Positions 40,746-49,017 are shown, counted from the stretch's first letter. The stretch: DNA of 64,000 bases from Clostridium sp. UBA699 (GCA_002298915.1 DBML01000025.1:62001-126000); one strand, 5' to 3'. Translations and numbers: made by a program. The notes: generated by a model from the letters alone, not told the origin.

Positions 40746-41861
40746 CTAAGGGGTTATTACGCTGCCTTTCTCTATGACGTAAGGGTACTGTGTGCTTCCT
40801 CTGAGCAGCGAGTTCTTCTTAACGATGACTTCCTTGTCCAGGATGACGTTCCTGAGGATTGCGTTCTCCTCGATCACGCAGCCCTGGAGGATCACGGAGT
40901 TCTCGATCACGGCGCCCTTCTTCACGACGACCTGCCTCGAAAGCACGCTGTTCTTCACGGTGCCGTCGATTATGCAGCCGTTCGCTACAAGTGAGTTGTT
41001 GACGTCCGAGTGGTGGGAGTACTTCGTAGGAGGGTCGTTCTTTACCTTCGTGAATATCCTGCCGTGCGTGTAGAAGAGCTCTGACAGGAGTTCCGGGTTA
41101 AGCATGTCCATATTCGCCGTGAAGTAGCTGTTCGTGGAGTCGATCCTCTTCAGGTAGCCCTTGTATTCGCAGACGTTGACGTCGTTCGATTTCGTGTATT
41201 CGTATATCATTTCGAAGTTCGTTTCGTGGAGACCCCTCTGCATGCCGACCTTCATGAACTCGAGGAACTTATCCTTGCTCATGAGGAACATCTCCATCGA
41301 CATGTTGGCTTCCTTCTGCCCTCCAAGGTTGATGCCTGTTTCAGTCACGACGTTGTCCTCGTTTATGAAGAGCATTGTGCCGTCAAGCATTTCCCTGTCG
41401 GCGTTGTCAATCTTCTTGTAGACTATGGTTATGTCCTTGCCGCTTGCCTCGTGGCACTTGATGATCTCCTTGTAGTCTATCTTGCAGATCATGTTTGAGC
41501 GAGTCACGATGACGTTCTCCTGGATGCTTTTCTTGAAGAAACCGAGGTTGTTGTTTATAAGCTTAATGTCGCCCTGAAGCATGCCTGTCGGAGAGTACTG
41601 GTAGATGTGGAGGCCGTTGGTGTTCCTGTCAAGGCCCCAGGGCTTGCCTGTGCCGAGGTGCTCCGCCAGCGACCTGGAGTCGCTCTTTATGAAGGCCCCA
41701 ATGTTAATGATCCCTGAGTTGACCATGTTGGAGAGCACGAAGTCGACGATCCTGTACCTCCCTCCTATCGGAATCGATGCGAGCGACCTGTTTACTGTCA
41801 GAGCCCTCAGGTCAAGCTCCTTCTCGTTGAGCATGAGAACTCCCATATAATTTGATATCAT
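40746..41861 (-). CDS. glgD: GlgD, regulatory subunit of ADP-glucose pyrophosphorylase
   Basis: 371 aa. A nucleotidyltransferase fold with a left-handed beta-helix at the C-terminus (hexapeptide repeats from about residue 290). In place of the GGxGxRL signature of active enzymes the N-terminus reads MISNYMGVLMLNEKE, so the catalytic loop is missing; this is the mark of GlgD, which modulates GlgC in Firmicutes. RBS GGGGGTAACGGCT. 12 bases downstream of glgC. Confidence 0.93.
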   Translation of the reverse strand: MISNYMGVLMLNEKELDLRALTVNRSLASIPIGGRYRIVDFVLSNMVNSGIINIGAFIKSDSRSLAEHLGTGKPWGLDRNTNGLHIYQYSPTGMLQGDIKLINNNLGFFKKSIQENVIVTRSNMICKIDYKEIIKCHEASGKDITIVYKKIDNADREMLDGTMLFINEDNVVTETGINLGGQKEANMSMEMFLMSKDKFLEFMKVGMQRGLHETNFEMIYEYTKSNDVNVCEYKGYLKRIDSTNSYFTANMDMLNPELLSELFYTHGRIFTKVKNDPPTKYSHHSDVNNSLVANGCIIDGTVKNSVLSRQVVVKKGAVIENSVILQGCVIEENAILRNVILDKEVIVKKNSLLRGSTQYPYVIEKGSVITP

Positions 41862-41873
41862 AGCCGTTACCCC

Positions 41874-43025
41874 CTATCCTAGTACGTTTGTCTTTATTTC
41901 GCGTCCAGGGCCGATGAGCGCAATTTCGCTCTCCCCGCTGACTACGGTGTTTTTCTTTATTGTGCAGTCGTCCGCTATTACGGCCTTATCGATTATGACG
42001 TTTTCCTCTATGGTGGTGTTGGCCATCACGACGGAGTTCATAACCCTTGAGTTCTTCCCTACGACTACGTTAGGGAAGAGTACCGAGTTGTGCACGTCAC
42101 CCAGGATGACGCAGCCGTCGGAGATTATTGAGTTCACGATGCGAGCTTCGCTTCCCACGTACTGAGGCGGGTTGATCGTGCTCTTTGAGAATATCCTCCA
42201 CTCCTTCTCGTACAGGTTCAGCGTCGAGTAGTCCTTTATGAGGTCGAGGTTGGCCTCCCAGTAGCTGTCTATGGTTCCGACGTCCTTCCAGTAGCCGCTG
42301 AATGGGAACGCGAAGAGCCTGTCCTTCTGTCCCAGCATCTTCGGTATTATGTTCTTTCCGAAGTCATGGTCCGATTTCTTGTCCTTGTTGTCATCTATCA
42401 GCATCTGCCTGAGCTTTTGCCACGTGAAAATATAGACGCCCATTGACGCGAGCCTACTCTCGGATTTCTTTGGCTTTTCCGTGAACTCGTAGATCGAGCC
42501 GTCTTCTTTCGTGCTCATTATCCCGAACCTGCTTACGTCGGTTTCAGGCACCTCTATGACGGCGATGGTAGCGTCTGCCTCGTTTCTCTTGTGGAAGTCG
42601 AGCATCTTCGAGTAGTCCATCTTGTAGATGTGGTCCCCGGAGAGTATGAGAAGGTACTCAGGGTTGTTGTAGTCGATGAACTCTATGTTCTCGAATATCG
42701 CGTTGGCAGTGCCTTCGTACCAGTTGCCTCCAGCTTCGGTCATGAACGGCGAGAGCATGTAGACGCCGCCGTACATCCTGTCGAGGTCCCACGGGGTGCC
42801 GACGCCGATGTGGGTGTGAAGGCTCATAGGCTTGTACTGCGTCAGGACTCCTACCGTGTCTATCCCTGAGTGCGTGCAGTTGCTGAGCGCAAAATCTATA
42901 ATCCTGTATTTGCCTGCGAATGGTATTGCCGGCTTGCATACGTTCTTGGTTAGATCCTTCAGCCTTGACCCTTGGCCGCCAGCCAGTATCATGGCCACCA
43001 TCTCTTTGCTTTGTTTTGTATTCAC
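41874..43025 (-). CDS. glgC: glucose-1-phosphate adenylyltransferase
   Basis: 383 aa. It makes ADP-glucose from glucose-1-phosphate and ATP, the committed step in glycogen synthesis. LAGGQGSRLKDLTKN is the nucleotide loop, KPAIPFAGKYRIIDF the effector and substrate region, and the C-terminal beta-helix is intact. The start is GTG at 43023-43025 with AAGGAGGTCATTTCG. First gene of the operon; a roughly 110-base leader with a GGCTGC/GCAGCC hairpin precedes it. No branching enzyme (glgB) is in the window. Confidence 0.95.
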   Translation of the reverse strand: MNTKQSKEMVAMILAGGQGSRLKDLTKNVCKPAIPFAGKYRIIDFALSNCTHSGIDTVGVLTQYKPMSLHTHIGVGTPWDLDRMYGGVYMLSPFMTEAGGNWYEGTANAIFENIEFIDYNNPEYLLILSGDHIYKMDYSKMLDFHKRNEADATIAVIEVPETDVSRFGIMSTKEDGSIYEFTEKPKKSESRLASMGVYIFTWQKLRQMLIDDNKDKKSDHDFGKNIIPKMLGQKDRLFAFPFSGYWKDVGTIDSYWEANLDLIKDYSTLNLYEKEWRIFSKSTINPPQYVGSEARIVNSIISDGCVILGDVHNSVLFPNVVVGKNSRVMNSVVMANTTIEENVIIDKAVIADDCTIKKNTVVSGESEIALIGPGREIKTNVLG

Positions 43026-43318
43026 CGAAATGACCTCCTTTATGATGTTTGAATATTTGCTTTATGCATGCTCCCGCTGATTGAAGCTGGCCCTTTCCGG
43101 GGGCTGCCCGGGCCTTCATTTGTCCCGCAGCCATTGCGGAGCACTTGCCGCATTAATATAGTATTCTACACCGACGCTTTATTTCCTTCATAAAAATATT
43201 GGTGTAAACAGTTCCAAAGTGCTAAAATTAAATAAATAGGTTATTTTCTGATTGTTGTGAGTTTTGATTTTTAGGTTTTGCGTTTCGTTCATGGCTAATT
43301 ATGAAAGGAGGATTTTTC

Positions 43319-43789
43319 TTGAATAATTATCTTACTGAAGATGCAATACAGAAGCTCAGGGAAGAGATTGAGCACAGGAAGGTCATCGTCCGGAAGCGGA
43401 TAAACGAGGACCTGAAGGAGGCGCGGGCCCACGGGGACCTTAGCGAGAACTTCGAGTACAAGGCGGCTAAGAAGGACCGCGCACAGAACGAGGGCCGCAT
43501 CCGCTACCTTGAGAAGATGGTGCGCACTGCTATTATCGTGACAGAACCGCCAGAGGAGCTTGACGTGGTGGGCATAGGGAAGAAGGTCGGGCTTACCTTC
43601 GTCGAGGAGTGCGAGTTCGAGGAGTTCAGCATCGTGACTACGATAGAAGCTGATCCGATGGAGTTCCGGATAAGCCTCGAGTCCCCTCTCGGGAAGGCGC
43701 TTTTCAACCACAGGAAGGGTGACGTCGTCGTTGTGGAGTCGCCGCAGGGGACCTACGAGGTGCGGATCGAGGACGTGTGCAGCTACTAA
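43319..43789 (+). CDS. GreA/GreB-family transcript cleavage factor
   Basis: 156 aa. An N-terminal coiled coil (residues 1-75) carries the tip motif GDLSENFEY, whose acidic residues reach into the RNA polymerase channel and drive cleavage of backtracked RNA. The C-terminal FKBP-like domain (FEEFSIVTTIEADP... SPLGKALFNHRKGDVV) docks on the polymerase. The start is TTG at 43319, set by AAAGGAGG 7 bases upstream; the ATG at 43301 overlaps that site. It could be the main greA or a second paralogue; the sequence does not tell. Confidence 0.85.
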   Translation: MNNYLTEDAIQKLREEIEHRKVIVRKRINEDLKEARAHGDLSENFEYKAAKKDRAQNEGRIRYLEKMVRTAIIVTEPPEELDVVGIGKKVGLTFVEECEFEEFSIVTTIEADPMEFRISLESPLGKALFNHRKGDVVVVESPQGTYEVRIEDVCSY

Positions 43790-43810
43790 AGGCGGCCTGA
43801 CGGCCTAGAT

Positions 43811-43850
43811 GATGGCTGGTGTTTGGCTGGTGTTTGGCTGGTGTTTGGTT
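43811..43850 (+). repeat. short tandem repeat (GGCTGGTGTTT, three copies)
   Basis: Three direct copies of an 11-base unit between the GreA-like and DUF5661 genes, followed by a degenerate fourth. Probably a slippage-prone microsatellite. Confidence 0.8.
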
Positions 43851-43910
43851 GTTGTTTTGGCTGGCACTTGTGATTTTGCTTGAAATGAATGCTGAAAAGG
43901 AGAGATTGTT

Positions 43911-44273
43911 ATGGCTGAGAAAAAAGTATTTACCTTTGACCAGGCGAGGAGGGCTGGCGAAGCCCTTGGCGCAGATTGGAGGAAGTTTTCCGTCAACCAG
44001 TTCAAGTACGGGATGGACGTGGAGCTGGAGCATGGCACGAGGGACTCCGGCACCAACGTAACGGATGACGACATTATGACTACTGCAAAGATAGCCCTGG
44101 CGCACCTGAACGAGTACCCTGACTACTACAAGCGGCTGCAGAAGATGGAGAAGGAAGCCGAGAAGTACTGGGGCGAGAAAAAGTCTCAGGAGAGGCGCGT
44201 TTTGGTCACTGCGGCGCTGAGCGCTGTGATCGGGATTCTGGGGTATGTGTACCAGAAGCGGCGGGACGGTTAA
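43911..44273 (+). CDS. DUF5661-like protein ending inside a repeat
   Basis: 120 aa. FSVNQFKYGMDVELEHGTRD, then DDDIMTTAKIALAHLNEYPDYYKRLQKME, is the DUF5661 core, found in many bacteria and phages with no known role. The C-terminal part adds a charged linker and a hydrophobic helix (LVTAALSAVIGILGYVY) before the last residues QKRRDG. The final codons GGGACGGT-TAA belong to a copy of the dispersed repeat, which supplies Asp-Gly-stop. So the native C-terminus may have been cut or replaced by repeat insertion. RBS AAAAGGAGAGATTGTT. Confidence 0.72.
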   Translation: MAEKKVFTFDQARRAGEALGADWRKFSVNQFKYGMDVELEHGTRDSGTNVTDDDIMTTAKIALAHLNEYPDYYKRLQKMEKEAEKYWGEKKSQERRVLVTAALSAVIGILGYVYQKRRDG

Positions 44274-44283
44274 CAAGTGTTTG
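44263..44283 (+). repeat. GGGACGGTTAACA repeat, single arm, overlapping a gene end
   Basis: Copy 11. GGGACGGTTAACAAGTGTTTG; its TAA at 44271-44273 is the stop codon of the DUF5661-like gene. Confidence 0.9.
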
Positions 44284-44301
44284 ACATTTGGCAAAGAGAA
44301 A

Positions 44302-44357
44302 ACCGGGACGGTTCACAAGTGTTTGCTGCGAAAGCAACATTTGTGAACCGTCCCGGT
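44302..44357. repeat. variant repeat (GTTCAC), full palindrome with T-run
   Basis: Copy 12, 56 bp. Both arms carry the same change (GTTCACAA / TTGTGAAC in place of GTTAACAA / TTGTTAAC), so pairing is kept. It is followed by CTTTTTTGTC, so it is a good intrinsic terminator for the gene at 43911, and it lies just before the stop of the minus-strand DUF4434 gene. Confidence 0.93.
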
Positions 44358-44365
44358 CTTTTTTG

Positions 44366-45577
44366 TCATGTAAGTTTTGTTTTTGTCTTTTTTGAAACGT
44401 TTCCCACATAGTCAACTGACCTTACTTCGTAATCTTCCACCCATGGCCTCCACCTTAGGATGTTCCTGTCCGTGAATACTCTCTGCTTATTGTGCGGCTT
44501 TCCACCATATCTTCTCTGCTCGTAAGATGAGAATATCTTCCTGCCGTTCCTGAACAGTTCATACCCGAACACCTCCTCCGGATTTTCCGGCTCCTCCCAG
44601 CTTATCCTTCGTCCGCCTGCTCCAATCCTCTTTACGTTGATCTTTGCCGGAGGCTGGGGCTCATGGGCCGGAAGGCTTCCTGTCCTGAGATAATGAAAAT
44701 ATGCTTCGTGAAACCTTTTGTCTATGTTGTTAGGACTGTAGTAATGGCTGTAGGAGAAAGTGATTATTTTCTCGGCATATCTGCCAGCTATTTCCATCTG
44801 TTTGATAAACCTCTCCAGAGGAGCGCTGCTCCAGTACTTGTGGTCAAAGTTTTCCGTGTTCACCCAGAACCGAATGCCGGGCTTTGTGTCAACAGCCTTT
44901 TTTAGAAGATCCAGCCAGTGGTCCAGCTGTTCCAGTTTGAGGCCTCCCCCACCAACAGAGTCCTGTGGACAGAATATGTCGCCCTCTCCTAGTTCGGTGG
45001 CGCCGAAAAGCCATGCCCAGTTGTCTGAGTAGGTTTTTGCCCTTCCCCATGAAGACTTCATAAACGGCGATATCATGACAGGAAGCCTGTGCCCTGCTTC
45101 ACGAAGGTGCGCCAGCATTAGGTTGAGAGCATCTGCCAGCAGCTCGAACTTTTGCCTGCTGCTGAATTTGATGTTGTCAACCTCGTAAGCGAAGTACCAT
45201 CCATGGAAGGAATCAGAGTAAAGGTTGTGGTATTTTGCGTAAAGGCTGTCGGCTATCCTGGAGCCTATCCTCATCTGCTCGAGCAGCCAGTTCCTGTCCC
45301 TGCTGCCTTTCCTCCACCAAGCGCGGTCGTAATGAATTCCTATGAATACCTTGAATCCGCTTTTCTGAGCAGTTCGCAGGCACATTTCTACGACACCTCG
45401 GCCGAGTTTTTCTGGGGAAGCAAGTACCAGGTAGTGCATTTGAGCTTCGGAAAGATATTTGAATTCCTGCATCCATTTTTCTTCGTCCCAGTTTTTGACC
45501 ATATCGGCCTGGATGAAAGTTCCGTCGGCCTTTGGGACGGTTAACATATGTTTGTCATTACGAACATTTGGGAGCAT
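44366..45577 (-). CDS. DUF4434-like TIM-barrel glycosidase-type protein
   Basis: 403 aa. The segment GTFIQADMVKNWDEEKWMQEF is split here as GTFIQADMVKNW and DEEKWMQEF; it matches the first strand and helix of DUF4434 proteins, a glycoside-hydrolase-like barrel. The barrel runs to about residue 310 and a fibronectin type III-like C-terminus (ISWEEPENPEEVFGYELFRN) follows. No signal peptide is seen. The start at 45577 is set by AAGGAGGTAAATCTC. Residues 10-15 (HMLTVP) are encoded by a repeat arm in frame, so the repeat sits inside the gene; a second arm lies 30 bases upstream. An alternative start at the repeat's own ATG (45547) would skip it but lacks a ribosome site. Confidence 0.7.
   Translation of the reverse strand: MLPNVRNDKHMLTVPKADGTFIQADMVKNWDEEKWMQEFKYLSEAQMHYLVLASPEKLGRGVVEMCLRTAQKSGFKVFIGIHYDRAWWRKGSRDRNWLLEQMRIGSRIADSLYAKYHNLYSDSFHGWYFAYEVDNIKFSSRQKFELLADALNLMLAHLREAGHRLPVMISPFMKSSWGRAKTYSDNWAWLFGATELGEGDIFCPQDSVGGGGLKLEQLDHWLDLLKKAVDTKPGIRFWVNTENFDHKYWSSAPLERFIKQMEIAGRYAEKIITFSYSHYYSPNNIDKRFHEAYFHYLRTGSLPAHEPQPPAKINVKRIGAGGRRISWEEPENPEEVFGYELFRNGRKIFSSYEQRRYGGKPHNKQRVFTDRNILRWRPWVEDYEVRSVDYVGNVSKKTKTKLT
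45534..45555 (+). repeat. GGGACGGTTAACA repeat, single arm, inside a coding region
   Basis: Copy 13. GGGACGGTTAACATATGTTTG; read on the other strand it encodes His-Met-Leu-Thr-Val-Pro in frame near the start of the DUF4434 gene. Confidence 0.88.
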
Positions 45578-45607
45578 GAGATTTACCTCCTTGGCGGGCT
45601 TAGAGCT

Positions 45608-45629
45608 GGGGACGGTTAACATCTTATTG
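45608..45629 (+). repeat. GGGACGGTTAACA repeat, single arm
   Basis: Copy 14, GGGGACGGTTAACATCTTATTG, 15 bases upstream of the ribosome site of the DUF4434 gene; a degraded TGTTTG block. Confidence 0.85.
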
Positions 45630-45754
45630 CTGTCTACTTGTATTATAATCCTATGTTGAGAGACTTGAAAACATAAAAGAGATGTATAACATAAATTATC
45701 ATACTCCATCCTGGCAGCGGCGGCAGGAACCGCTACTAAAAAGTATACTTTGCG

Positions 45755-45813
45755 GGGACGGTTAACAAATGTTTGCCATTTTAGCTTGATGAGAATTTAT
45801 TGTTAACCGTCCC
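45755..45813. repeat. GGGACGGTTAACA repeat, full palindrome
   Basis: Copy 15, 59 bp, GGGACGGTTAACAAATGTTTG / TTGTTAACCGTCCC. It lies between the DUF4434 gene and tRNA-Glu. Confidence 0.93.
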
Positions 45814-45865
45814 GTAATTTTTTACGAAAAAAAACTGAATCTGCATTTCTGCAAATTCAGCTTTT

Positions 45866-45940
45866 TGGTGACCCCTAGGGGAATCGAACCCCTGTTTCAG
45901 CCGTGAGAGGGCTACGTCTTGACCGCTTGACCAAGGGGCC
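45866..45940 (-). tRNA. tRNA-Glu (anticodon CTC)
   Basis: Cloverleaf on the minus strand: acceptor GGCCCCT pairing with AGGGGTC, anticodon loop in GCCCTCTCACGGC with CTC, T-loop GGTTCGATTCC, discriminator A and an encoded CCA. The 5' bases GGCCCC.TTGGTCAAGCGGTCAAGAC match Bacillus-type tRNA-Glu. Reads GAG codons. Discriminator A73 is relevant to T-box leader 1. It stands alone between repeat copy 15 and the GerMN-lipoprotein gene. Confidence 0.92.
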
Positions 45941-46024
45941 ATACTCTTTTTAGCGATTTTTCGCTACTCAAATATAATATCAACTTTTTCTGATTATGTC
46001 AAATGTTTTTTTGTAATGATCATC

Positions 46025-46087
46025 AGAAAAAAATATACTCCTCCTTACGGTGAACAGTATTATTTTATCTGTTTACCGTAAGGGGAG
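46025..46087 (-). terminator. terminator of the GerMN lipoprotein gene
   Basis: Long hairpin: CTCCTTACGGTGAACAG (46041-46057) with CTGTTTACCGTAAGGGGAG (46069-46087). On the minus strand it is followed by TATATTTTTTTCTG. The ACGGTGAACA core slightly resembles the dispersed repeat but lacks its GGG and GTTAAC parts. Confidence 0.7.
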
Positions 46088-46152
46088 CATATAGATCATT
46101 GCCTTCGACGGCACATTTGATTAATTCATAATAGGATTTTTCTCAATTTTTC

Positions 46153-47235
46153 CTATGGTAGACTCTCTACCTTTTTCTCGCCTTCGTAGTTTGTCTTGAA
46201 GTATTCTCCAGGCTCCATCTCGATATGGCCTGAGGAATATACACCCCCATCAAGGGTTATTATAACCTTGTCAACGCCGTAATAGTGTCCAATTGTGTTG
46301 ACAACACTTCTTAGCACTCCGGTTTCCTTGGTCGTTCCTGCATTCATCTCTGACACAAAATGCTGAGTGAAATCTACATATGCTATACCTTCATCAGGCT
46401 TGACATACATTTTGTTTACGAGCGTGTTTGTGCTCATAAGTGGTACCGTTTTTGTTCCTGTACCCAGGTTCTGAATGAACTTGTTCTGGAAGACATTCTT
46501 AATTTCCTCGTTTGTTTTCATGGAAATCTGAGCTTCTTTATAAACTGTCTGTATATCGGTATCTGTAACCTGGAAGTTGTACAATCTTACCATTGTTGTA
46601 AAGGCAGCGTCTGTGACATATTCCTTTAGTGAACTTGATACTTCTGTGCCATTCTGGGACCACACCGATTTGACGAGGCCTTTGTTCACTACGTAGTAAT
46701 CCTTCGTGACAGATGAATCAGTAAATGTTGTTGTTACTTCGAGTGCTTTATAGTCTCCGGATGGAGTTGAAACACTCACATCAACGCCTGTAATCGCTCG
46801 TTTTGACCCGTCAGCCAAGGTCCACTCAGTTCCTGCTTTTAGCGGTTCCTTGAGAAGGACTTCATTCTGAGCTGGTTCATCGGATGTCATATCCTGCTTG
46901 TAGTAAACTTCACCTTTTGAATTCAGCTGAATTAGTTCCCCGTTAATATTCTGGAGCACTCTAGCAGAAACAGTTCCACCGTTATCGCTTCTTATCTGGA
47001 TCTTGTCGCCTTTGATATAATCGACATATTCTGTTTTAGATGCGTATTCGTTCCCTTTCCCTTCGTAAACCGTTTTCAAGTTTGCAGTGAACGGGAAATA
47101 GTCGCTGATCTTGTAAGTAGTTCCGTTGTTCGTGGTGTTGTTGGTCGTGTTGCTTGGTTTGCATCCTGCTAAAGCACCTGATGTCATTACAAGGATAGCA
47201 GCCAATATCAAATAGGGTTTCCTGAATCTTTTCAC
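46153..47235 (-). CDS. lipoprotein with GerMN domain
   Basis: 360 aa. A lipobox signal (VMTSGALAGC, Cys 25) and a Thr/Asn linker are followed by a middle region of about 190 residues with a repeated strand pattern. The C-terminal GerMN domain (residues 235-345: TNTLVNKMYVKPDEGIAYVDF, EMNAGTTKETGVLRSVVNTI) is the form found in the spore germination/sporulation lipoprotein GerM and its relatives. It is likely anchored on the outer face of the cell membrane. Start GTG at 47233-47235 with AGGAGGTGTTACA. Its composition is more AT-rich than in most neighbours. Supports a spore-forming lineage but does not prove it. Confidence 0.78.
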   Translation of the reverse strand: MKRFRKPYLILAAILVMTSGALAGCKPSNTTNNTTNNGTTYKISDYFPFTANLKTVYEGKGNEYASKTEYVDYIKGDKIQIRSDNGGTVSARVLQNINGELIQLNSKGEVYYKQDMTSDEPAQNEVLLKEPLKAGTEWTLADGSKRAITGVDVSVSTPSGDYKALEVTTTFTDSSVTKDYYVVNKGLVKSVWSQNGTEVSSSLKEYVTDAAFTTMVRLYNFQVTDTDIQTVYKEAQISMKTNEEIKNVFQNKFIQNLGTGTKTVPLMSTNTLVNKMYVKPDEGIAYVDFTQHFVSEMNAGTTKETGVLRSVVNTIGHYYGVDKVIITLDGGVYSSGHIEMEPGEYFKTNYEGEKKVESLP

Positions 47236-47386
47236 TGTAACACCTCCTGAGATATTTCAAATTATTCTAAATAATTAGTGCTTGAATTCATTATAAGCGA
47301 ACTTGTCACTGTTATCAATTGTTTTGCATGTTTATGTTTTTTCAAACTGTCAATACTAATAACAAATAATTGGAGAGGTGATTATT

Positions 47387-48328
47387 ATGCCGAGAACAGC
47401 GAGAGAGAAGTCAGAGAACTCAATATTTCACATAATGGTGCGAAGCATAAGCGAAGTGGTTCTATTCAGAAGTGATAAAGACAAAACGGTCTATCTGAAT
47501 CTTATGAAGAAATATAAGAATATGTATCATTTCAAGATTTACTCTTACTGCCTTATGAACAACCATGCCCATTTTGTCATTGACGTCAATGGCGCCGATA
47601 TCTCGAGCATCATGCATTCAGTAGATTTGAGTTATGCAAGATATTTCAACAAGGAGCATGGCAGGCACGGTCATCTTTTTCAGGACAGGTTCAAATCAAA
47701 GATAGTTAAAAATGACAGGTACCTGAGAGTCGTGACTGGCTATATACATAATAATCCTGCCGATTTGAGCGGATATGAATCTGCTCCGGAAAAGTACTCT
47801 TTCTCCAGCCTCCCTGCTTATCTTGGCTTTATGGATGCCTGTCCAGGAATACTTGATTATGATTTCGTAAATTCTTTTTTCAGGTTCAATGTAAAGAGTC
47901 AGAACGACGATACGTTCATAGTCAGGGAAGATTACTTGGACTATGTTATGAGTTGCAATGATCCTGAACTGAAGAAGGAAATCGATTTTTCTGGCGAAAG
48001 CAGCGAATATATAAGTAACCTCCAGCCACTGATTAGGAATTTCGATATCAACGCTGTCATGCACTTTGTTGCAGAAAAAAACGGAATCGACAGCCTTATT
48101 CTTTATGCGAAGAATAACCGGGCTGCGATGAAACCCAGGGCATTTGCTGCTTTTTTGCTTAGGAGTTTGTGCAATTGCAAATGCAGCGACATTTGCAGAG
48201 TACTCGGCAACATCACCCACTCGCGAGCTTCAGAGCTGACAAGAATCGGTTTAGCTTTGATAACTGCAGACATGACTTACAAGCATATGGCGAGCGAATT
48301 TATATCTTGCTACAGGCCCGAGTTATGA
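47387..48328 (+). CDS. REP-associated tyrosine transposase (RAYT, Y1_Tnp)
   Basis: 313 aa. Residues 1-135 form the HUH single-strand endonuclease fold. SYCLMNNHAHFVI holds the metal His pair (H60 and H62), and VTGYIHNNPADLSGY the catalytic Tyr (Y119) next to the conserved HNNP; both are intact. The C-terminal part (residues 200-313) includes CSDICRVLGNITHSRASELTRIG, a helix-turn-helix-like segment seen in Firmicute RAYTs. Such enzymes bind and cut hairpins of dispersed REP palindromes. No terminal repeats of an IS200 element flank it; the nearest family repeats are 1.6 kb upstream and 0.7 kb downstream. The start at 47387 has GGAGAGG 8 bases upstream. The last 6 bases overlap the convergent AlaX-like gene. 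Confidence 0.9.
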   Translation: MPRTAREKSENSIFHIMVRSISEVVLFRSDKDKTVYLNLMKKYKNMYHFKIYSYCLMNNHAHFVIDVNGADISSIMHSVDLSYARYFNKEHGRHGHLFQDRFKSKIVKNDRYLRVVTGYIHNNPADLSGYESAPEKYSFSSLPAYLGFMDACPGILDYDFVNSFFRFNVKSQNDDTFIVREDYLDYVMSCNDPELKKEIDFSGESSEYISNLQPLIRNFDINAVMHFVAEKNGIDSLILYAKNNRAAMKPRAFAAFLLRSLCNCKCSDICRVLGNITHSRASELTRIGLALITADMTYKHMASEFISCYRPEL

Positions 48329-48973
48329 GCTCCCTCTGTTGCAAAGATAGATTTCAATCCTTTCCTTGTCTTTTCCTAAATTGCATCGTTTTAATTCGAT
48401 CGGCCCAATCTCTCCGGTCTTTTTGAGGTGTGTTCCGCCGCAGGGTACTTTTGCGAAGCCTTTGATCTCCCAGTACCTTGTTTCATTTTCTTCGTCGCTG
48501 AATTCGCTCGTTATCTCATGGTTTTCAGCAACTATCGTGTTTATCTTGTCGAGAAGCAGCTGGAATGTTTCAGCAATATTCCCTTTCCAATAGAAGTCAA
48601 CCCTTGCCTTCTCTTCGGTTATGTTGGCGCCAATCTTTTCTGGCCTGTTGAAATTCTGATAAATTAGTTCAAGTACAAGCTCTGCGGCAAAGTGAAGCCT
48701 CATGAGCTTGTATCTTTTATCCCAGTCAATATTTACTACTACCTCGTCGCCCACCTTCAGTTTATGATTCTCTTGAATTCTGTAGCTGATTTCCGCGCCT
48801 TCTTTTTTCGCCTCTAATATTTTGTATCCTCCTATTGTTCCCGAGTCTGACTGCTGGCCTCCGGAGAAAGGAAATGCTATTGTCCTGTCAATCTTTATGA
48901 AATCATCGTTTTGTGCAATTATCGATGCTTTGATTTCGGTTAGATATGGGTCTTTCCAGAATAGTTTTTCCAT
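48323..48973 (-). CDS. AlaX-like alanyl-tRNA editing protein
   Basis: 216 aa. The editing domain of alanyl-tRNA synthetase as a free protein: DRTIAFPFSGGQQSDSGTIG at the start and KVPCGGTHLKKTGEIGPIEL at the end, whose Cys and His are two zinc ligands. The other pair, normally HxxxH, reads RLHFAAELV, so the second His is Glu. It may still bind zinc or have changed substrate. The family removes Ser or Gly from tRNA-Ala. RBS GGAGCCCTAACCG is weak-looking (GAAAGGAG is further up). It overlaps the RAYT end by 6 bases and may be affected by antisense transcription. Confidence 0.8.
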   Translation of the reverse strand: MEKLFWKDPYLTEIKASIIAQNDDFIKIDRTIAFPFSGGQQSDSGTIGGYKILEAKKEGAEISYRIQENHKLKVGDEVVVNIDWDKRYKLMRLHFAAELVLELIYQNFNRPEKIGANITEEKARVDFYWKGNIAETFQLLLDKINTIVAENHEITSEFSDEENETRYWEIKGFAKVPCGGTHLKKTGEIGPIELKRCNLGKDKERIEIYLCNRGSS

Positions 48974-49017
48974 CGGTTAGGGCTCCTTTCGTATAAAGTG
49001 ATTTTTTTGAGCTCTAA

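Noticed and set aside
46041..46087. Another copy of the dispersed repeat
   Set aside because: ACGGTGAACA resembles the arm, but GGG and GTTAAC are missing and the T-run makes it an ordinary terminator of the GerMN gene.
47387..48328. IS200/IS605 insertion sequence
   Set aside because: The protein is RAYT-like, with C-terminal helix-turn-helix, and I find no subterminal hairpins or a partner tnpB.
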